Shown piece after piece: positions 9,321 to 16,974 of a stretch of 64,000 nucleotides of DNA. Origin of the DNA: Bacteroidia bacterium (GTDB lineage Bacteria; Bacteroidota; Bacteroidia; Palsa-965); the NCBI GenBank assembly GCA_023151315.1, contig JAKLJE010000006.1:1-64000 (forward strand), written 5' to 3'. Both the position numbers and the translations under genes were made by a program. Under the pieces are notes generated by a model that did no database searches, was not told where the DNA came from, and saw only the letters and a program-made list of their open reading frames with translations. Positions within the stretch are counted from its first letter, which is position 1, and every line of letters starts with the position of its first letter.

Positions 9321-9365
9321 GTTAGTAAACACTAACAAAATTATATAAAAGTCTTAATACGACAA
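9321..9365 (-). promoter_or_regulatory. tetR promoter with overlapping operator
   Basis: On the minus strand, TTG (9365-9363) is followed by 19 bases and TAATTTTG (9343-9336), a match to the Bacteroidota -33/-7 promoter. The -7 box abuts the palindrome GTTAGT-AAAC-ACTAAC (9321-9336), sharing one base. Repressor bound there would occlude the start region. The second copy of the palindrome is in tolC. Confidence 0.75.
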
Positions 9366-9428
9366 TTAAGTGTATTGTTAATATTCGCAAACGTCTGATA
9401 CTCAGTAGTAATAATTCGGTTCTTCTGC

Positions 9429-10121
9429 TTATTTTCCGCCTCTTCTGTTCATACGTTCTTTTTCGAACGTAACAGCCTTGATCTGCATCTCACGCAGTCT
9501 GTACTGTTCGTGCGTCATACCGATAGGTCGCAGCAATTCTTTATCGTTTACGTTTGCTTTGAGTACTGCTGTGTCGATCTTGAAGTAATCGAAATATTCG
9601 TTCGCAGCTTTATCTGCAAAATGCATGATGCGATCCAATTCTGTTACTGTAAACCATTTTTGCATTCTGTCAGGCGGAAGCACTAATGGCATATCTTCTG
9701 CTACTGATGCAAACAGATCCGGTGATTCGGTTTCAAGTAAGGTGAAATGATATTCGTTTCCCTTTTTCTGATACACTGCACCCATCAGAAACATCCTGTA
9801 TTGAGGCAAACGAATCAGCCAGGCTTGTCCGTTTTTTTCTGCAATGAAACAGTTGGCCGGAATTACACAGCGTTGTCTGCGTAATCGCAGATTCCATGTG
9901 CGGGATTTGAGCACGCGCGACATGTGAATTGTATTTGCAGAGGTTGTTGAGCGCAGTCCCCACATTGCGGATACGAGTTGCGGTTGCTTATCTATCATAA
10001 TTATCGCCGGCAATTTCATTCCCGGACGCGCCTGATACACCGGAGCAAATTCTTCTTCGGTTTCAATCCTGCATTTACTTGCAATGGATTTTGTTTTTGT
10101 GGCTATGGAGTAAATGTTCAT
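9429..10121 (-). CDS. Divergent SRAP-fold (SOS response-associated peptidase-like) protein
   Basis: This 230-residue protein aligns by eye with the SRAP/YedK/HMCES fold through ARPGMKLPAIIM, SAMWGLRS, RRQRCVIPANCF and MPLVLPPDRMQKW. Canonical members keep Cys2 (MCGR), an NARAE segment, a GFYEW glutamate and an I-H-D-R-MP histidine for crosslinking abasic sites in ssDNA. Here the N-terminus is MNIYSIATK with no Cys2. The NARAE region reads IHMSRVL, the Glu region reads CFIAEK and the His position reads AEDMP. It looks like a non-canonical or non-catalytic SRAP. It follows the second dnaE with 38 bases between, filled by a short repeat, so a role with the translesion polymerases is likely. Confidence 0.75.
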   Translation of the reverse strand: MNIYSIATKTKSIASKCRIETEEEFAPVYQARPGMKLPAIIMIDKQPQLVSAMWGLRSTTSANTIHMSRVLKSRTWNLRLRRQRCVIPANCFIAEKNGQAWLIRLPQYRMFLMGAVYQKKGNEYHFTLLETESPDLFASVAEDMPLVLPPDRMQKWFTVTELDRIMHFADKAANEYFDYFKIDTAVLKANVNDKELLRPIGMTHEQYRLREMQIKAVTFEKERMNRRGGK

Positions 10122-10130
10122 GCGCGATTG

Positions 10131-10186
10131 TCTAATGTCTACCGTCTAATGTCTACCGTCTAATGTCTAAAGTCTAGTGTCTGTCC
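10131..10186. repeat. TCTAATGTCTACCG tandem repeat at the dnaE 3' end
   Basis: Three to four units of TCTAATGTCTACCG occur in tandem and decay into TCTAAAGTCTAGTGTCTG. The repeat covers the dnaE stop codon, so the last codons of dnaE (TLDFRH and the TAG) are read from it. Related sequence recurs near 18303-18333 and 27321-27345. Confidence 0.75.
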
Positions 10187-13153
10187 CACAGGCTTCAATC
10201 GCGTCGTCTCCGTTTCCATATTTCTGCTTTCCAATCGTTGCATCCATGTTACATCCACAGTAATGAAACCGAAATCATTCATCACTTTGCCTTTGACGGT
10301 GTACCAGCCCGGACCTGTAAACGGAAAACTGATTGCAGAATCGGGGAAGTGAACGGTATCCACCCACGCGCCATCAGCATCGTACCATGTTCCGAATTTC
10401 ATCTGCGCACCTTTTCCTGTTTGTGTGTGTTTTACATTGATGAGATAGAGGAGCATGTGAACTTCATGTTCGCTGTGCGCAGGAAGATCTTTCGCACGCA
10501 ACGGAAGATCAGGCGGCTCTTTGATCAGCGAATACGGCGTGGTGTTCACCGTAAATCCGAGCAGTTCCAGTTCATCAAATATCTCTTCGAGTTCGTGATT
10601 CCAAAGCTGCGGAATGGAAAACTCTTTCACTTCCACTTCAAACAGATTCGGTGTGGGCGCTTTCTTCTTCGATTCTGATAACATAAAGTGCGCATCCCAC
10701 ATGAGTTCTTTTTTGCTCTTTCCTGTAAATCGGAATGCACCGATACGGATAAACGGACGCAACTGATCTATTGTAACGGGAACTCGCGAAACAAAATCAC
10801 GGAAAGAAGAGAAGGGGCCGTTTTCAAATCGCTCGCGAAGAATCATTTCTATAGTGTGATGTTCCACTCCTGAGATGAATCCTAAACCGATCCAGATACG
10901 TTTGCCTTCTATTCTGCACAATGCGCCGCTGTTGTTGATACACGGCACTTCAATAATGCCTCCGTGTTTTTTTGCTTCGTGCAGATACACTTCCCGTTTG
11001 TAAAAGCCGCCTCCATTGTTCAGCGTGGCCACCATGTATTCGAGCGGATAATGCACTTTCAGAAAAAGTGCCTGATAGCTTTCCACTGCGTAGCTGGCCG
11101 AATGTCCTTTCGAAAATGCATAGTTGGCGAAACTTTCGATCTGCAACCAAATCGCATGAACGGTTTCTTCCTTATGTCCTTTCGCTTTGCAGTTGGCAAA
11201 GAAGTTTTCCTTCACGAGATCGAATTGCGTGCGTTCACGGAATTTCCACGACATCCCACGACGAATAATATCTGCCTCTGCCAATGATAATCCTGCGAAA
11301 TAGTGCGCCACTTTCAATACATCTTCCTGATAAACCATCACACCGAAAGTTTCGTGAAGGATATCATACAATTCCGGTAACTGATTCCGCGCTTCTTCGC
11401 GTTTACGTTCATCATGAAAACGAAGTATGTATTCCGCCATCATTCCGCTTTGTGAAACACCGGGACGTATAATGGAACTCGCGGCAACCAATCGCAGATA
11501 ATCATCTGCACGAAGTTTGGTGAGCAGCATGCGCATAGCGGGCGACTCCACATAAAAACATCCTATGGCATCACCGGCCTTCAGTGATTTTTTAATCTCC
11601 GGATCTTCTTTCAGTTTCCGCAGATCGTGAATGTCGAATTCATCTCCCGTATTTTCACGCACGATGTCAATCGCGTCTTTGATTTTCCCGAGTCCGCGCT
11701 GACCGAGCACATCAAACTTGTGCAGTCCGATATCTTCTGCTTCGAGCATGCTGAAATGAATGGTGGGAAAACCTTTCGGAGGCATCATCAATGCAGTGTA
11801 AGTAGTCATCGGTTCCTGAGAGATGATAACGCCGCTGGAATGTACACTCAGATGCGATGGAAATCCTTCAATCTGTTTCTGATATTTCAGAACAAGATGT
11901 CCCATCTCGTCGAGCTGCGTGTATTTCTTCGCGCTCTGCAGTTTGTCAATTTCATCTGCAGGCATTCCGAATACTTTTCCGAGTTCACGTACTACCGCGC
12001 GACCCTGAAACGTGTTGTATGCGCCTACAAGTGCGGTGTGATTGTACCCGTGACGTTCGAAAAGATATTTCGTGACATCGTTTCTCTCGAATGAAGAAAA
12101 GTCGATATCGAAATCCGGAGGATTGGCGCGATGCGGATTCAGGAAGCGTTCGAAGTACAGATCCAATTCAATCGGATCCACATCAGTGATACGCAGCAGA
12201 TACGCCACCATACTGTTGGCTCCGGAACCGCGACCTACATAGAAGTAGTTTTTGCTTCGGGCGTAGTTCACCATATCCCAGTTGATGAGATAGTACGAGC
12301 AGAAATCAAGATCGCGAATGAGTTTCAGCTCTTTGTTGATGCGTTCCTGAACATTCGAAGGAGGATTGTTTCCGTAACGATAGAGAATTCCTTTCTCGCA
12401 TTCGGATTGAATGAGTTCGAAATCTTCTGCGGGAGAGCCGGTGAACTGTTTCTTGTTTTTATTCTGCTTGTAATCGAAACTGATGCGGCAATCATTGAGA
12501 ATCTGTCGTGTGGTTTCAACGATCTGAGGAAACTGAATGAATGCGGTGCGTATTTCCTCTTCGGTCATCATCACTTCATCGGACAATGCTTCTTCCGATT
12601 TCGGAAGCATGCTCAGCAGGCAGTTATTGTCAATGGCGCGTAGCAGACGATGCGTATTGAAGTCGCGTTTGGAGGTGAATGTTACGGGCGCGAGTACAAC
12701 CAGTTTGCCCGGTTTGTTTTTCAGAGGAGAAAACAGGAGTTTATTGATCTGCGAAGGACGTATGCCGATGAATTCATTTCCCCGCAGTTGCTTCGGTGTG
12801 TTTTCTGTCCACGGATAAATGATATACGCATTGGAAAATTCCGGAGCGCGGTGTTCGAAAGGTTCAGAAGCAAAACTGTGTTGGGTGAGATGTTCATTGA
12901 GCTCGCGGAAGCCGTTGTTGTTGCGTGCAATTCCGATGTATTTCTGTTCGGCACCGTTACGAAAATCAATTCCCACAACAGGACGTATTCCGTGTTCAGG
13001 TGCTGTGCGGATAAAATCTATTGCGGAAGATGTGGTATTTATTTCAGTTAAGGCAAAACAGGAGTAGCCCTTCGCTTTTGCTTCGGCGAAAAGTCTGGAA
13101 GGAGAATGAGTTCCGAACTTCCAGGAGAAATAGGTGTGACAGTTGAGCAACAA
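10160..13153 (-). CDS. Second DNA polymerase III alpha subunit (DnaE2-like, error-prone type)
   Basis: This 997-residue C-family polymerase is about 15% shorter than replicative DnaE (about 1160-1200). It starts with a TTG codon (L-L-N-C-H). The PHP domain is at the N-terminus (NCHTYFSWKFGTHSP), with the metal-binding HxHS-type motif altered. The palm is clear: GRGSGANSMVAYLL near residue 310 and the catalytic PDFDIDF near 348. The conserved VYQEDVLKVAHYFAGLSLAEADIIRRGMSWK segment follows. The C-terminus has a short OB-like region. Its proximity to polymerase IV and an SRAP-like protein points to lesion bypass rather than bulk replication. Both gene ends abut short repeats. Confidence 0.88.
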   Translation of the reverse strand: MLLNCHTYFSWKFGTHSPSRLFAEAKAKGYSCFALTEINTTSSAIDFIRTAPEHGIRPVVGIDFRNGAEQKYIGIARNNNGFRELNEHLTQHSFASEPFEHRAPEFSNAYIIYPWTENTPKQLRGNEFIGIRPSQINKLLFSPLKNKPGKLVVLAPVTFTSKRDFNTHRLLRAIDNNCLLSMLPKSEEALSDEVMMTEEEIRTAFIQFPQIVETTRQILNDCRISFDYKQNKNKKQFTGSPAEDFELIQSECEKGILYRYGNNPPSNVQERINKELKLIRDLDFCSYYLINWDMVNYARSKNYFYVGRGSGANSMVAYLLRITDVDPIELDLYFERFLNPHRANPPDFDIDFSSFERNDVTKYLFERHGYNHTALVGAYNTFQGRAVVRELGKVFGMPADEIDKLQSAKKYTQLDEMGHLVLKYQKQIEGFPSHLSVHSSGVIISQEPMTTYTALMMPPKGFPTIHFSMLEAEDIGLHKFDVLGQRGLGKIKDAIDIVRENTGDEFDIHDLRKLKEDPEIKKSLKAGDAIGCFYVESPAMRMLLTKLRADDYLRLVAASSIIRPGVSQSGMMAEYILRFHDERKREEARNQLPELYDILHETFGVMVYQEDVLKVAHYFAGLSLAEADIIRRGMSWKFRERTQFDLVKENFFANCKAKGHKEETVHAIWLQIESFANYAFSKGHSASYAVESYQALFLKVHYPLEYMVATLNNGGGFYKREVYLHEAKKHGGIIEVPCINNSGALCRIEGKRIWIGLGFISGVEHHTIEMILRERFENGPFSSFRDFVSRVPVTIDQLRPFIRIGAFRFTGKSKKELMWDAHFMLSESKKKAPTPNLFEVEVKEFSIPQLWNHELEEIFDELELLGFTVNTTPYSLIKEPPDLPLRAKDLPAHSEHEVHMLLYLINVKHTQTGKGAQMKFGTWYDADGAWVDTVHFPDSAISFPFTGPGWYTVKGKVMNDFGFITVDVTWMQRLESRNMETETTRLKPVGQTLDFRH

Positions 13154-13159
13154 TTGAAA

Positions 13160-13209
13160 TGAGACCTGAGAAATGAGACCTGTGACCTGAGTAGTTAGAC
13201 TTGAGACTG
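13160..13209. repeat. GAGACCTGAGAAATGAGACC-type repeat, left of the four-helix gene
   Basis: Imperfect short units (GAGACCTGAGAAATGAGACC, then CTGTGACCTGAGTAGTTAGA) fill the space between the dnaE start and the stop of the four-helix-bundle gene. The same family in the opposite orientation lies at 13640-13689, and part of it is seen at 27597-27625. Confidence 0.75.
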
Positions 13210-13211
13210 AT

Positions 13212-13565
13212 TTATGATAGTTTTGCCTGCAATCCGTAAATCATTTTTTGAATCTGATCTGTTTCGGAGATGAGTTCATCTTTTGAAGTTGTGTTTATAT
13301 ACTTCAGACGATCGGCAATAACCATTTGCGTAAGCGCTTCGTAACTCGATCCGTTGGCCATTCCGAGGAAATGTCTGAATTCTCCATTGGAAAAACGTCC
13401 TGCTCCTTCGGCAATATTTGATGCAGTTGAAACAGCACTTCGTCTCAACTGACTTGTTAATCCGTATTTTTCTTCTGCCGGAAAATCTTCCGTGATCTTG
13501 TATACCTTCTCGCACATGTCAATGGCTTTGTGCCAAACTTTTAATTCGAATAAATTGTTTTTCAT
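13212..13565 (-). CDS. Four-helix bundle protein (23S rRNA IVP/S23 family)
   Basis: This 117-residue protein matches the four helix bundle family, first known from ORFs in 23S rRNA intervening sequences. The marks are FELKVWHKAIDMCEKVYKIT at the start, LTSQLRRSAVSTASNIAEGAGR in the middle and the LGMANGSSYEALTQ segment. The family has no agreed function and is often found in many copies in Bacteroidota genomes. It lies between dnaE and dinB and is bracketed by the same short repeat family in opposite orientations, which suggests it arrived as a unit. It probably plays no direct part in the polymerase cassette. Confidence 0.85.
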   Translation of the reverse strand: MKNNLFELKVWHKAIDMCEKVYKITEDFPAEEKYGLTSQLRRSAVSTASNIAEGAGRFSNGEFRHFLGMANGSSYEALTQMVIADRLKYINTTSKDELISETDQIQKMIYGLQAKLS

Positions 13566-13639
13566 CTTCTAAAATTTAAATTGTAAATAGTAAACTGTTT
13601 TGTCACTCTCTGTTTTATTTCGTCACAGCATACACGTGA

Positions 13640-13689
13640 TTCATCTCAAGTCTCATTTCTCACTTCTCAGGTCTCGTATCTCAGGTCTA
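13640..13689. repeat. TCTCAAGTCTCATTTCTCAC-type repeat at the dinB 3' end
   Basis: Inverted counterpart of the repeat at 13160-13209: units of the form TCTCATTTCTCA and CTCAGGTCTC run up to the dinB stop codon (TAG, complement of 13687-13689). Together the two copies bracket the four-helix-bundle gene. Confidence 0.7.
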
Positions 13690-14901
13690 AATTCTCCTAT
13701 GCGCCGGAACAAAATTCTTCTGCCCGTTAAACGGATTATCCATTTGTCCTATTCCTGATTTGTCCATGGCCACAGCGCGTTGTATTGCATCCTGACCGAA
13801 ACGTTTTCTGATTTTATCCATTGCCTGATAGAGTTTTATTTTTTCTTCGCTGTCTTCGAACAGATTGATCTGATGTCCGCCTTCTGCCAGATGACTGAAG
13901 CGAACACCAACCAGACGACAGAGAATTCTCCTGTCGTAGAGTTTATCGAAAAGATCCTGCGTAACGCTGATGAGTGTATGATCGCTTGATGTATAATCAA
14001 TGCGTTCCTGTCGTGTGCGTGTGTCAAAATCGGAATAGCGCACGGTTACGGTAACGCAGCTGGTGAGTTTGTTCCCGTTTCGCAGATAGAAACAGAGTTT
14101 CTCAGCCATTGTGGTGAGAATTTCTTTCAGCTGTGCTACGTTTATCGTGTCGCGCTCGAAGGTGAGGGAAGATGATATTGATTTTTTTTCGTGAAACGGG
14201 ATAACCGGTGTGCGATCGAGTCCGTTTGCTTTTTTCCAGAGAGAGATTCCGTTCTTGCCCAGAACTTTTTCCATCAGTTCAACCGGCATTTGCTGAATGG
14301 TTCCGATGTACTCGATACCCATATTACGCAGCAGCTTATAGGTCTGATCGCCCACACCCGGAATTTTCTTTACCGACAGCGGCGCAAGAAAAGCTTTTTC
14401 TGTTCCTGCGGGAATGTATTTGTGATTGTCGGGCTTTGCTTCACCTGTTGTGATTTTCGAAACTACTTTACTGGTGCTCATTCCGAATGAAAGCGGAAGT
14501 CCGGTTTCTTTTCTGATTTTATTGCGGAGTTCCTGCGCCCATTTGTAACAACCGAAGTATTTATCCATTCCGGTGGCATCAATGTAAAACTCATCGATGG
14601 AAGATTTTTCAAACAGCGGCGATTCTTCTTCTATAATCTGCGTCACCATGTCGCTGTACTTCGCATACGTTCCGCCGTTTCCTTTGATTACAATTGCGTG
14701 CGGACAAAGTTGCTTGGCAAGTTTCATCGGCATGGCAGAATGAATTCCGTACTGACGCGCTTCATAGCTGCAGCTGGCCACCACACCGCGATCGCTTGTG
14801 CCTCCAACGAGAATCGGCTTCCCGTTCAGACGCGAATCGAGCAACCTTTCGCAAGAGACGAAAAAGGAGTCGAGGTCGATATGGATTAGTGTGTCAGACA
14901 T
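13687..14901 (-). CDS. dinB: DNA polymerase IV (Y-family translesion polymerase)
   Basis: This 404-residue Y-family polymerase has the full catalytic set: HIDLDSFFVSCE with Asp9 and the SIDEFYID motif with Asp103 and Glu104. The fingers segment SCSYEARQYGIHSAMPM and a helix-hairpin-helix (KIPGVGDQTYKLLRNMGIEYIGTI) follow, then a little-finger domain. NLFED near the C-terminus resembles a beta-clamp binding motif. It copies damaged templates with low fidelity. The gene is upstream of the second dnaE on the same strand, separated from it by the repeat-flanked four-helix-bundle gene. The ATG is at 14901, and its upstream region is entirely a repeat array, so its promoter is not obvious. Confidence 0.92.
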   Translation of the reverse strand: MSDTLIHIDLDSFFVSCERLLDSRLNGKPILVGGTSDRGVVASCSYEARQYGIHSAMPMKLAKQLCPHAIVIKGNGGTYAKYSDMVTQIIEEESPLFEKSSIDEFYIDATGMDKYFGCYKWAQELRNKIRKETGLPLSFGMSTSKVVSKITTGEAKPDNHKYIPAGTEKAFLAPLSVKKIPGVGDQTYKLLRNMGIEYIGTIQQMPVELMEKVLGKNGISLWKKANGLDRTPVIPFHEKKSISSSLTFERDTINVAQLKEILTTMAEKLCFYLRNGNKLTSCVTVTVRYSDFDTRTRQERIDYTSSDHTLISVTQDLFDKLYDRRILCRLVGVRFSHLAEGGHQINLFEDSEEKIKLYQAMDKIRKRFGQDAIQRAVAMDKSGIGQMDNPFNGQKNFVPAHRRI

Positions 14902-14917
14902 GATTTCTCAGAGTCAT

Positions 14918-15340
14918 TTGCCACAGATTGCTCAGATTACTCAGATTTATTTCTGCGTTTTCTGCGTCATCTGAGGCGAGATTTCATCGCCACAGATTGC
15001 TCAGATTACTCAGATTTATTTCTGCGTTTTCTGCGTCATCTGAGGCAAGATTTCATCGCCACAGATTGCACAGATTACTCAGATGTTTTTCTGCGTTTTC
15101 TGCGTCGTCTGCAGTAAGTTTTATCGCCACAGATTGAACAGATTACTCAGATATTTTTCTGCGTCGTTTGCAGCAAGTTTTATCGCCACAGATTGCACAG
15201 ATTACTCAGATGTTTTTTTAAGTAATTCTTCTGCGTTTTCTGCATCATCTGCGGCAAACATTTATTGTCACCAAAGATTACTCAGATGTTTTACTTAAAA
15301 ATTGTTTCTGCGTCATCCGGAGCAAACATTACCAGTAATA
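14918..15340. repeat. Tandem array of ~60-85-bp degenerate repeats upstream of dinB
   Basis: About six units each contain CCACAGATTGCTCAGATTAC, then a T-rich stretch, then CTGCGTTTTCTGCGTCATCT and a spacer ending in TTTCATCG or TTTTATCG. Early units are nearly identical (14922-15058) and later ones decay. There are no uniform spacers, so this is not a CRISPR. The array resumes at 15806 on the far side of the GxxExxY gene. It fills the whole gap before dinB. Confidence 0.85.
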
Positions 15341-15352
15341 TTTCAGACTCCG

Positions 15353-15772
15353 TTAGCACGCCACTTTATATTTTTTATTAAAAACCAATCTTTTGAATTT
15401 TAGTTTGTCCTCACCAAAGTTTATTATCAGTGCAACTTTGAGTCCTGAAGCCGCCAGATAGTTTATTGTTTGAGACAGAGTTTCGTTGGGAATTCCATTT
15501 TGAGCTTTTACTTCAAGTATGATAGAGTTATTGATGACGAAGTCAGCGTAAAAGTGATGAGGCAGTATGATTCCTTTGTACGTTATTGAAAATTCCTTTT
15601 CTCTTTCAAAGTGAATGGAGTTCGTTCGCAGTTCGTGTTCAAGTGCATCCTTATAAACGATTTCGCTGAATCCATTACCGAGAATGCGGTGAACCTCCAT
15701 TGATAGCCCTATGATTTCGTAAGTTTCTTCTTTTAAAGGATAGTTTGATTCGTCATATTCATTATAGTTCAT
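15353..15772 (-). CDS. GxxExxY protein (PD-(D/E)XK-like fold)
   Basis: The start is taken at the ATG at 15772 (MNYNEYDESN), giving 139 residues. The frame upstream is arginine-rich read-through of the repeat array. The family name motif appears as GNGFSEIVY at about residues 32-40. A PD-(D/E)XK-like core follows: YADFVINNSIILEVKAQ, with D, E and K in the expected order near residues 94-107. The family is predicted nuclease-like and is found in many copies in some genomes; its function is unknown. The gene is nested within one repeat array (14918-15340 and 15806-15990), consistent with spread as part of the repeat element. Confidence 0.88.
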   Translation of the reverse strand: MNYNEYDESNYPLKEETYEIIGLSMEVHRILGNGFSEIVYKDALEHELRTNSIHFEREKEFSITYKGIILPHHFYADFVINNSIILEVKAQNGIPNETLSQTINYLAASGLKVALIINFGEDKLKFKRLVFNKKYKVAC

Positions 15773-15805
15773 CACTGTTATAAAAATTATAGTTAAACAA
15801 TAAAT

Positions 15806-15990
15806 TCTTCTTTTACATCTGCGCCTTCTGCGCAATCTGCGGCAAACATTTATTATCGCTGCAGATATTTCAGATATTTATCTGCGTTTCTCTGTGCAAT
15901 CTGTGGCAATTATTGATCGTCATAGATTTTCAGATGTTTTTTAAATAATTCTTCTGCGTTTTCTGTGTCATCTGAGGCAGCCTCAAAACA
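15806..15990. repeat. Continuation of the CTGCGTTTTCTG repeat array
   Basis: Three further decayed units of the array at 14918-15340 occur here, recognisable by CTTCTGCGCAATCTGCGGCA, TCTGTGCAATCTGTGGCAAT and TCTGCGTTTTCTGTGTCATC. They lie directly upstream of the GxxExxY gene start, so the gene is bracketed by the array. Confidence 0.75.
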
Positions 15991-16038
15991 TCCGCGTAAT
16001 CTTCCTGTAAATGTAGACTACAAAATTTAGGAAGTCTG

Positions 16039-16053
16039 ACTAAAATATTTAGT
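16039..16053. promoter_or_regulatory. Palindrome ACTAAAATATTTAGT, distal copy
   Basis: This 15-bp sequence has perfect 6-bp arms (ACTAAA/TTTAGT) around ATA. The identical 15 bases, within a longer shared TGACTAAAATATTTAGTTTT, recur at the promoter of the XRE-S24 regulator (16923-16937). A TAACTTTG box lies 30 bases downstream on the plus strand (16083-16090) without a good -33. The site could control the plus-strand oxidoreductase or minus-strand transcription toward dinB. Confidence 0.6.
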
Positions 16054-16215
16054 TTTAACACCGATCGGTTCAAAAATGACCCTAACTTTGAATCCTGCGA
16101 ATAAAACAGATCAATAAATGAAAAGTTTGGCGAACGAGTCCGGATGAAAGCTTCGGGGTGTGAATCACTACGGTTCAGTCGCCTGTTTTAACGCTTCAGC
16201 AGGATTTTCCCTGTA

Positions 16216-16255
16216 CATATTTTACGCCCGGATAATTTCGCTGCTGTAAAATATG
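16216..16255. promoter_or_regulatory. 10-bp inverted repeat around a candidate promoter
   Basis: CATATTTTAC (16216-16225) and GTAAAATATG (16246-16255) form a perfect inverted repeat spaced by 20 bases. The spacer holds TAATTTCG, a near match to the TAnnTTTG box. The right arm ends 7 bases before the oxidoreductase ATG. It may be an operator for that gene. Confidence 0.45.
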
Positions 16256-16262
16256 AAGCGCC

Positions 16263-16841
16263 ATGAAAAAAATATTGGTAATTGACGGACATCCGAATGC
16301 CGAGAGTCTCAATCGCGGTTTGGCGGATGCTTATGTTCGCGGAGCGAGAAATGCAGGCTTTGATGTTCAGTTGATCAGAATCGCTGAACTCGATTTCAAT
16401 CCGAATCTGCAACACGGATTTCAGAAGAGAACGGAACTCGAGCCGGATCTTGTTTCCGCTTGGGAAAAAATCAAACGTGCTGATCATCTTGTGTGGGTGC
16501 ATCCGGTTTGGTGGGGTGGACTTCCTGCCATTACCAAAGGATTTATTGATCGTGTTTTCCTTCCTGGATTTGCTTTCAAGTACAAAGAGAATTCCGTTTG
16601 GTGGGACAAGCTGCTCGCCGGCAAGACTGCGCACATTCTCACCACGTTGGATCAACCCGGGTGGTATTACCGTTTTGCGTTCGGAAGACCGAGCGTGAAT
16701 CAATTGAGAAAATCGGTACTGGAATTCTGCGGTGTAAAACCTGTAGGTGTTACTTACATCGGTCCGGTTCGGAATTCGAAGGAGGAGCAGAGAAAAAACT
16801 GGGTGAAGCAGGCGGAGGAAATGGGGCGGAAGGGCGTGTGA
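16263..16841 (+). CDS. NAD(P)H-dependent oxidoreductase (flavodoxin-fold quinone reductase-like)
   Basis: This 192-residue flavodoxin-like fold protein belongs to the NQO/MdaB/KefF group. The FMN/FAD-binding N-terminus reads KKILVIDGHPNAESLNRGL, and the family motif VWVHPVWWGGLPAITKGFIDRV lies at about residues 77-98, followed by GFAFKY. These enzymes make two-electron reductions of quinones or nitro compounds and act in the cytoplasm against electrophile stress. It has its own inverted repeat upstream and precedes the XRE-S24 regulator gene on the same strand. The S24 operator-like palindrome lies on both sides (16039 and 16923), so shared control is possible. Confidence 0.88.
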   Translation: MKKILVIDGHPNAESLNRGLADAYVRGARNAGFDVQLIRIAELDFNPNLQHGFQKRTELEPDLVSAWEKIKRADHLVWVHPVWWGGLPAITKGFIDRVFLPGFAFKYKENSVWWDKLLAGKTAHILTTLDQPGWYYRFAFGRPSVNQLRKSVLEFCGVKPVGVTYIGPVRNSKEEQRKNWVKQAEEMGRKGV

Positions 16842-16919
16842 AGTTTTGGTGAGCAGAAATAAGACAGATCGATTTGCCATTTTCAGGCTGATTGTCGAAA
16901 ACTAAATTATTTCGTCTGC

Positions 16920-16950
16920 TTGACTAAAATATTTAGTTTTATTATCTTTG
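16920..16950 (+). promoter_or_regulatory. Promoter and operator of the XRE-S24 regulator gene
   Basis: TTG (16920-16922), a 20-base spacer and TATCTTTG (16943-16950) match the Bacteroidota promoter exactly. The palindrome ACTAAAATATTTAGT (16923-16937) fills most of the spacer, so bound repressor would block the promoter. The ATG is at 16975, about 25 bases after the -7 box. Autoregulation is the simplest reading. Confidence 0.75.
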
Positions 16951-16974
16951 ATATTCAGTATTAAATACACGAAT

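Noticed and set aside
9306-9338. TTG start for the TetR gene
   Set aside because: It falls in the -7 box and operator; the ATG at 9305 gives a normal TetR N-terminus.
12131-12643. A 170-codon plus-strand frame inside dnaE
   Set aside because: It is the shadow of the conserved polymerase coding strand.
14902-14930. S24 palindrome directly upstream of dinB
   Set aside because: I looked for it and found only the repeat array; the nearest copy is at 16039.
14918-15990. CRISPR array
   Set aside because: Units are tandem and degenerate, of variable length, with no uniform unique spacers and no cas genes.
16188-16880. A 230-codon open frame on the minus strand over the oxidoreductase gene
   Set aside because: It is antisense to a clear flavodoxin-fold gene, has no domain and has atypical composition.
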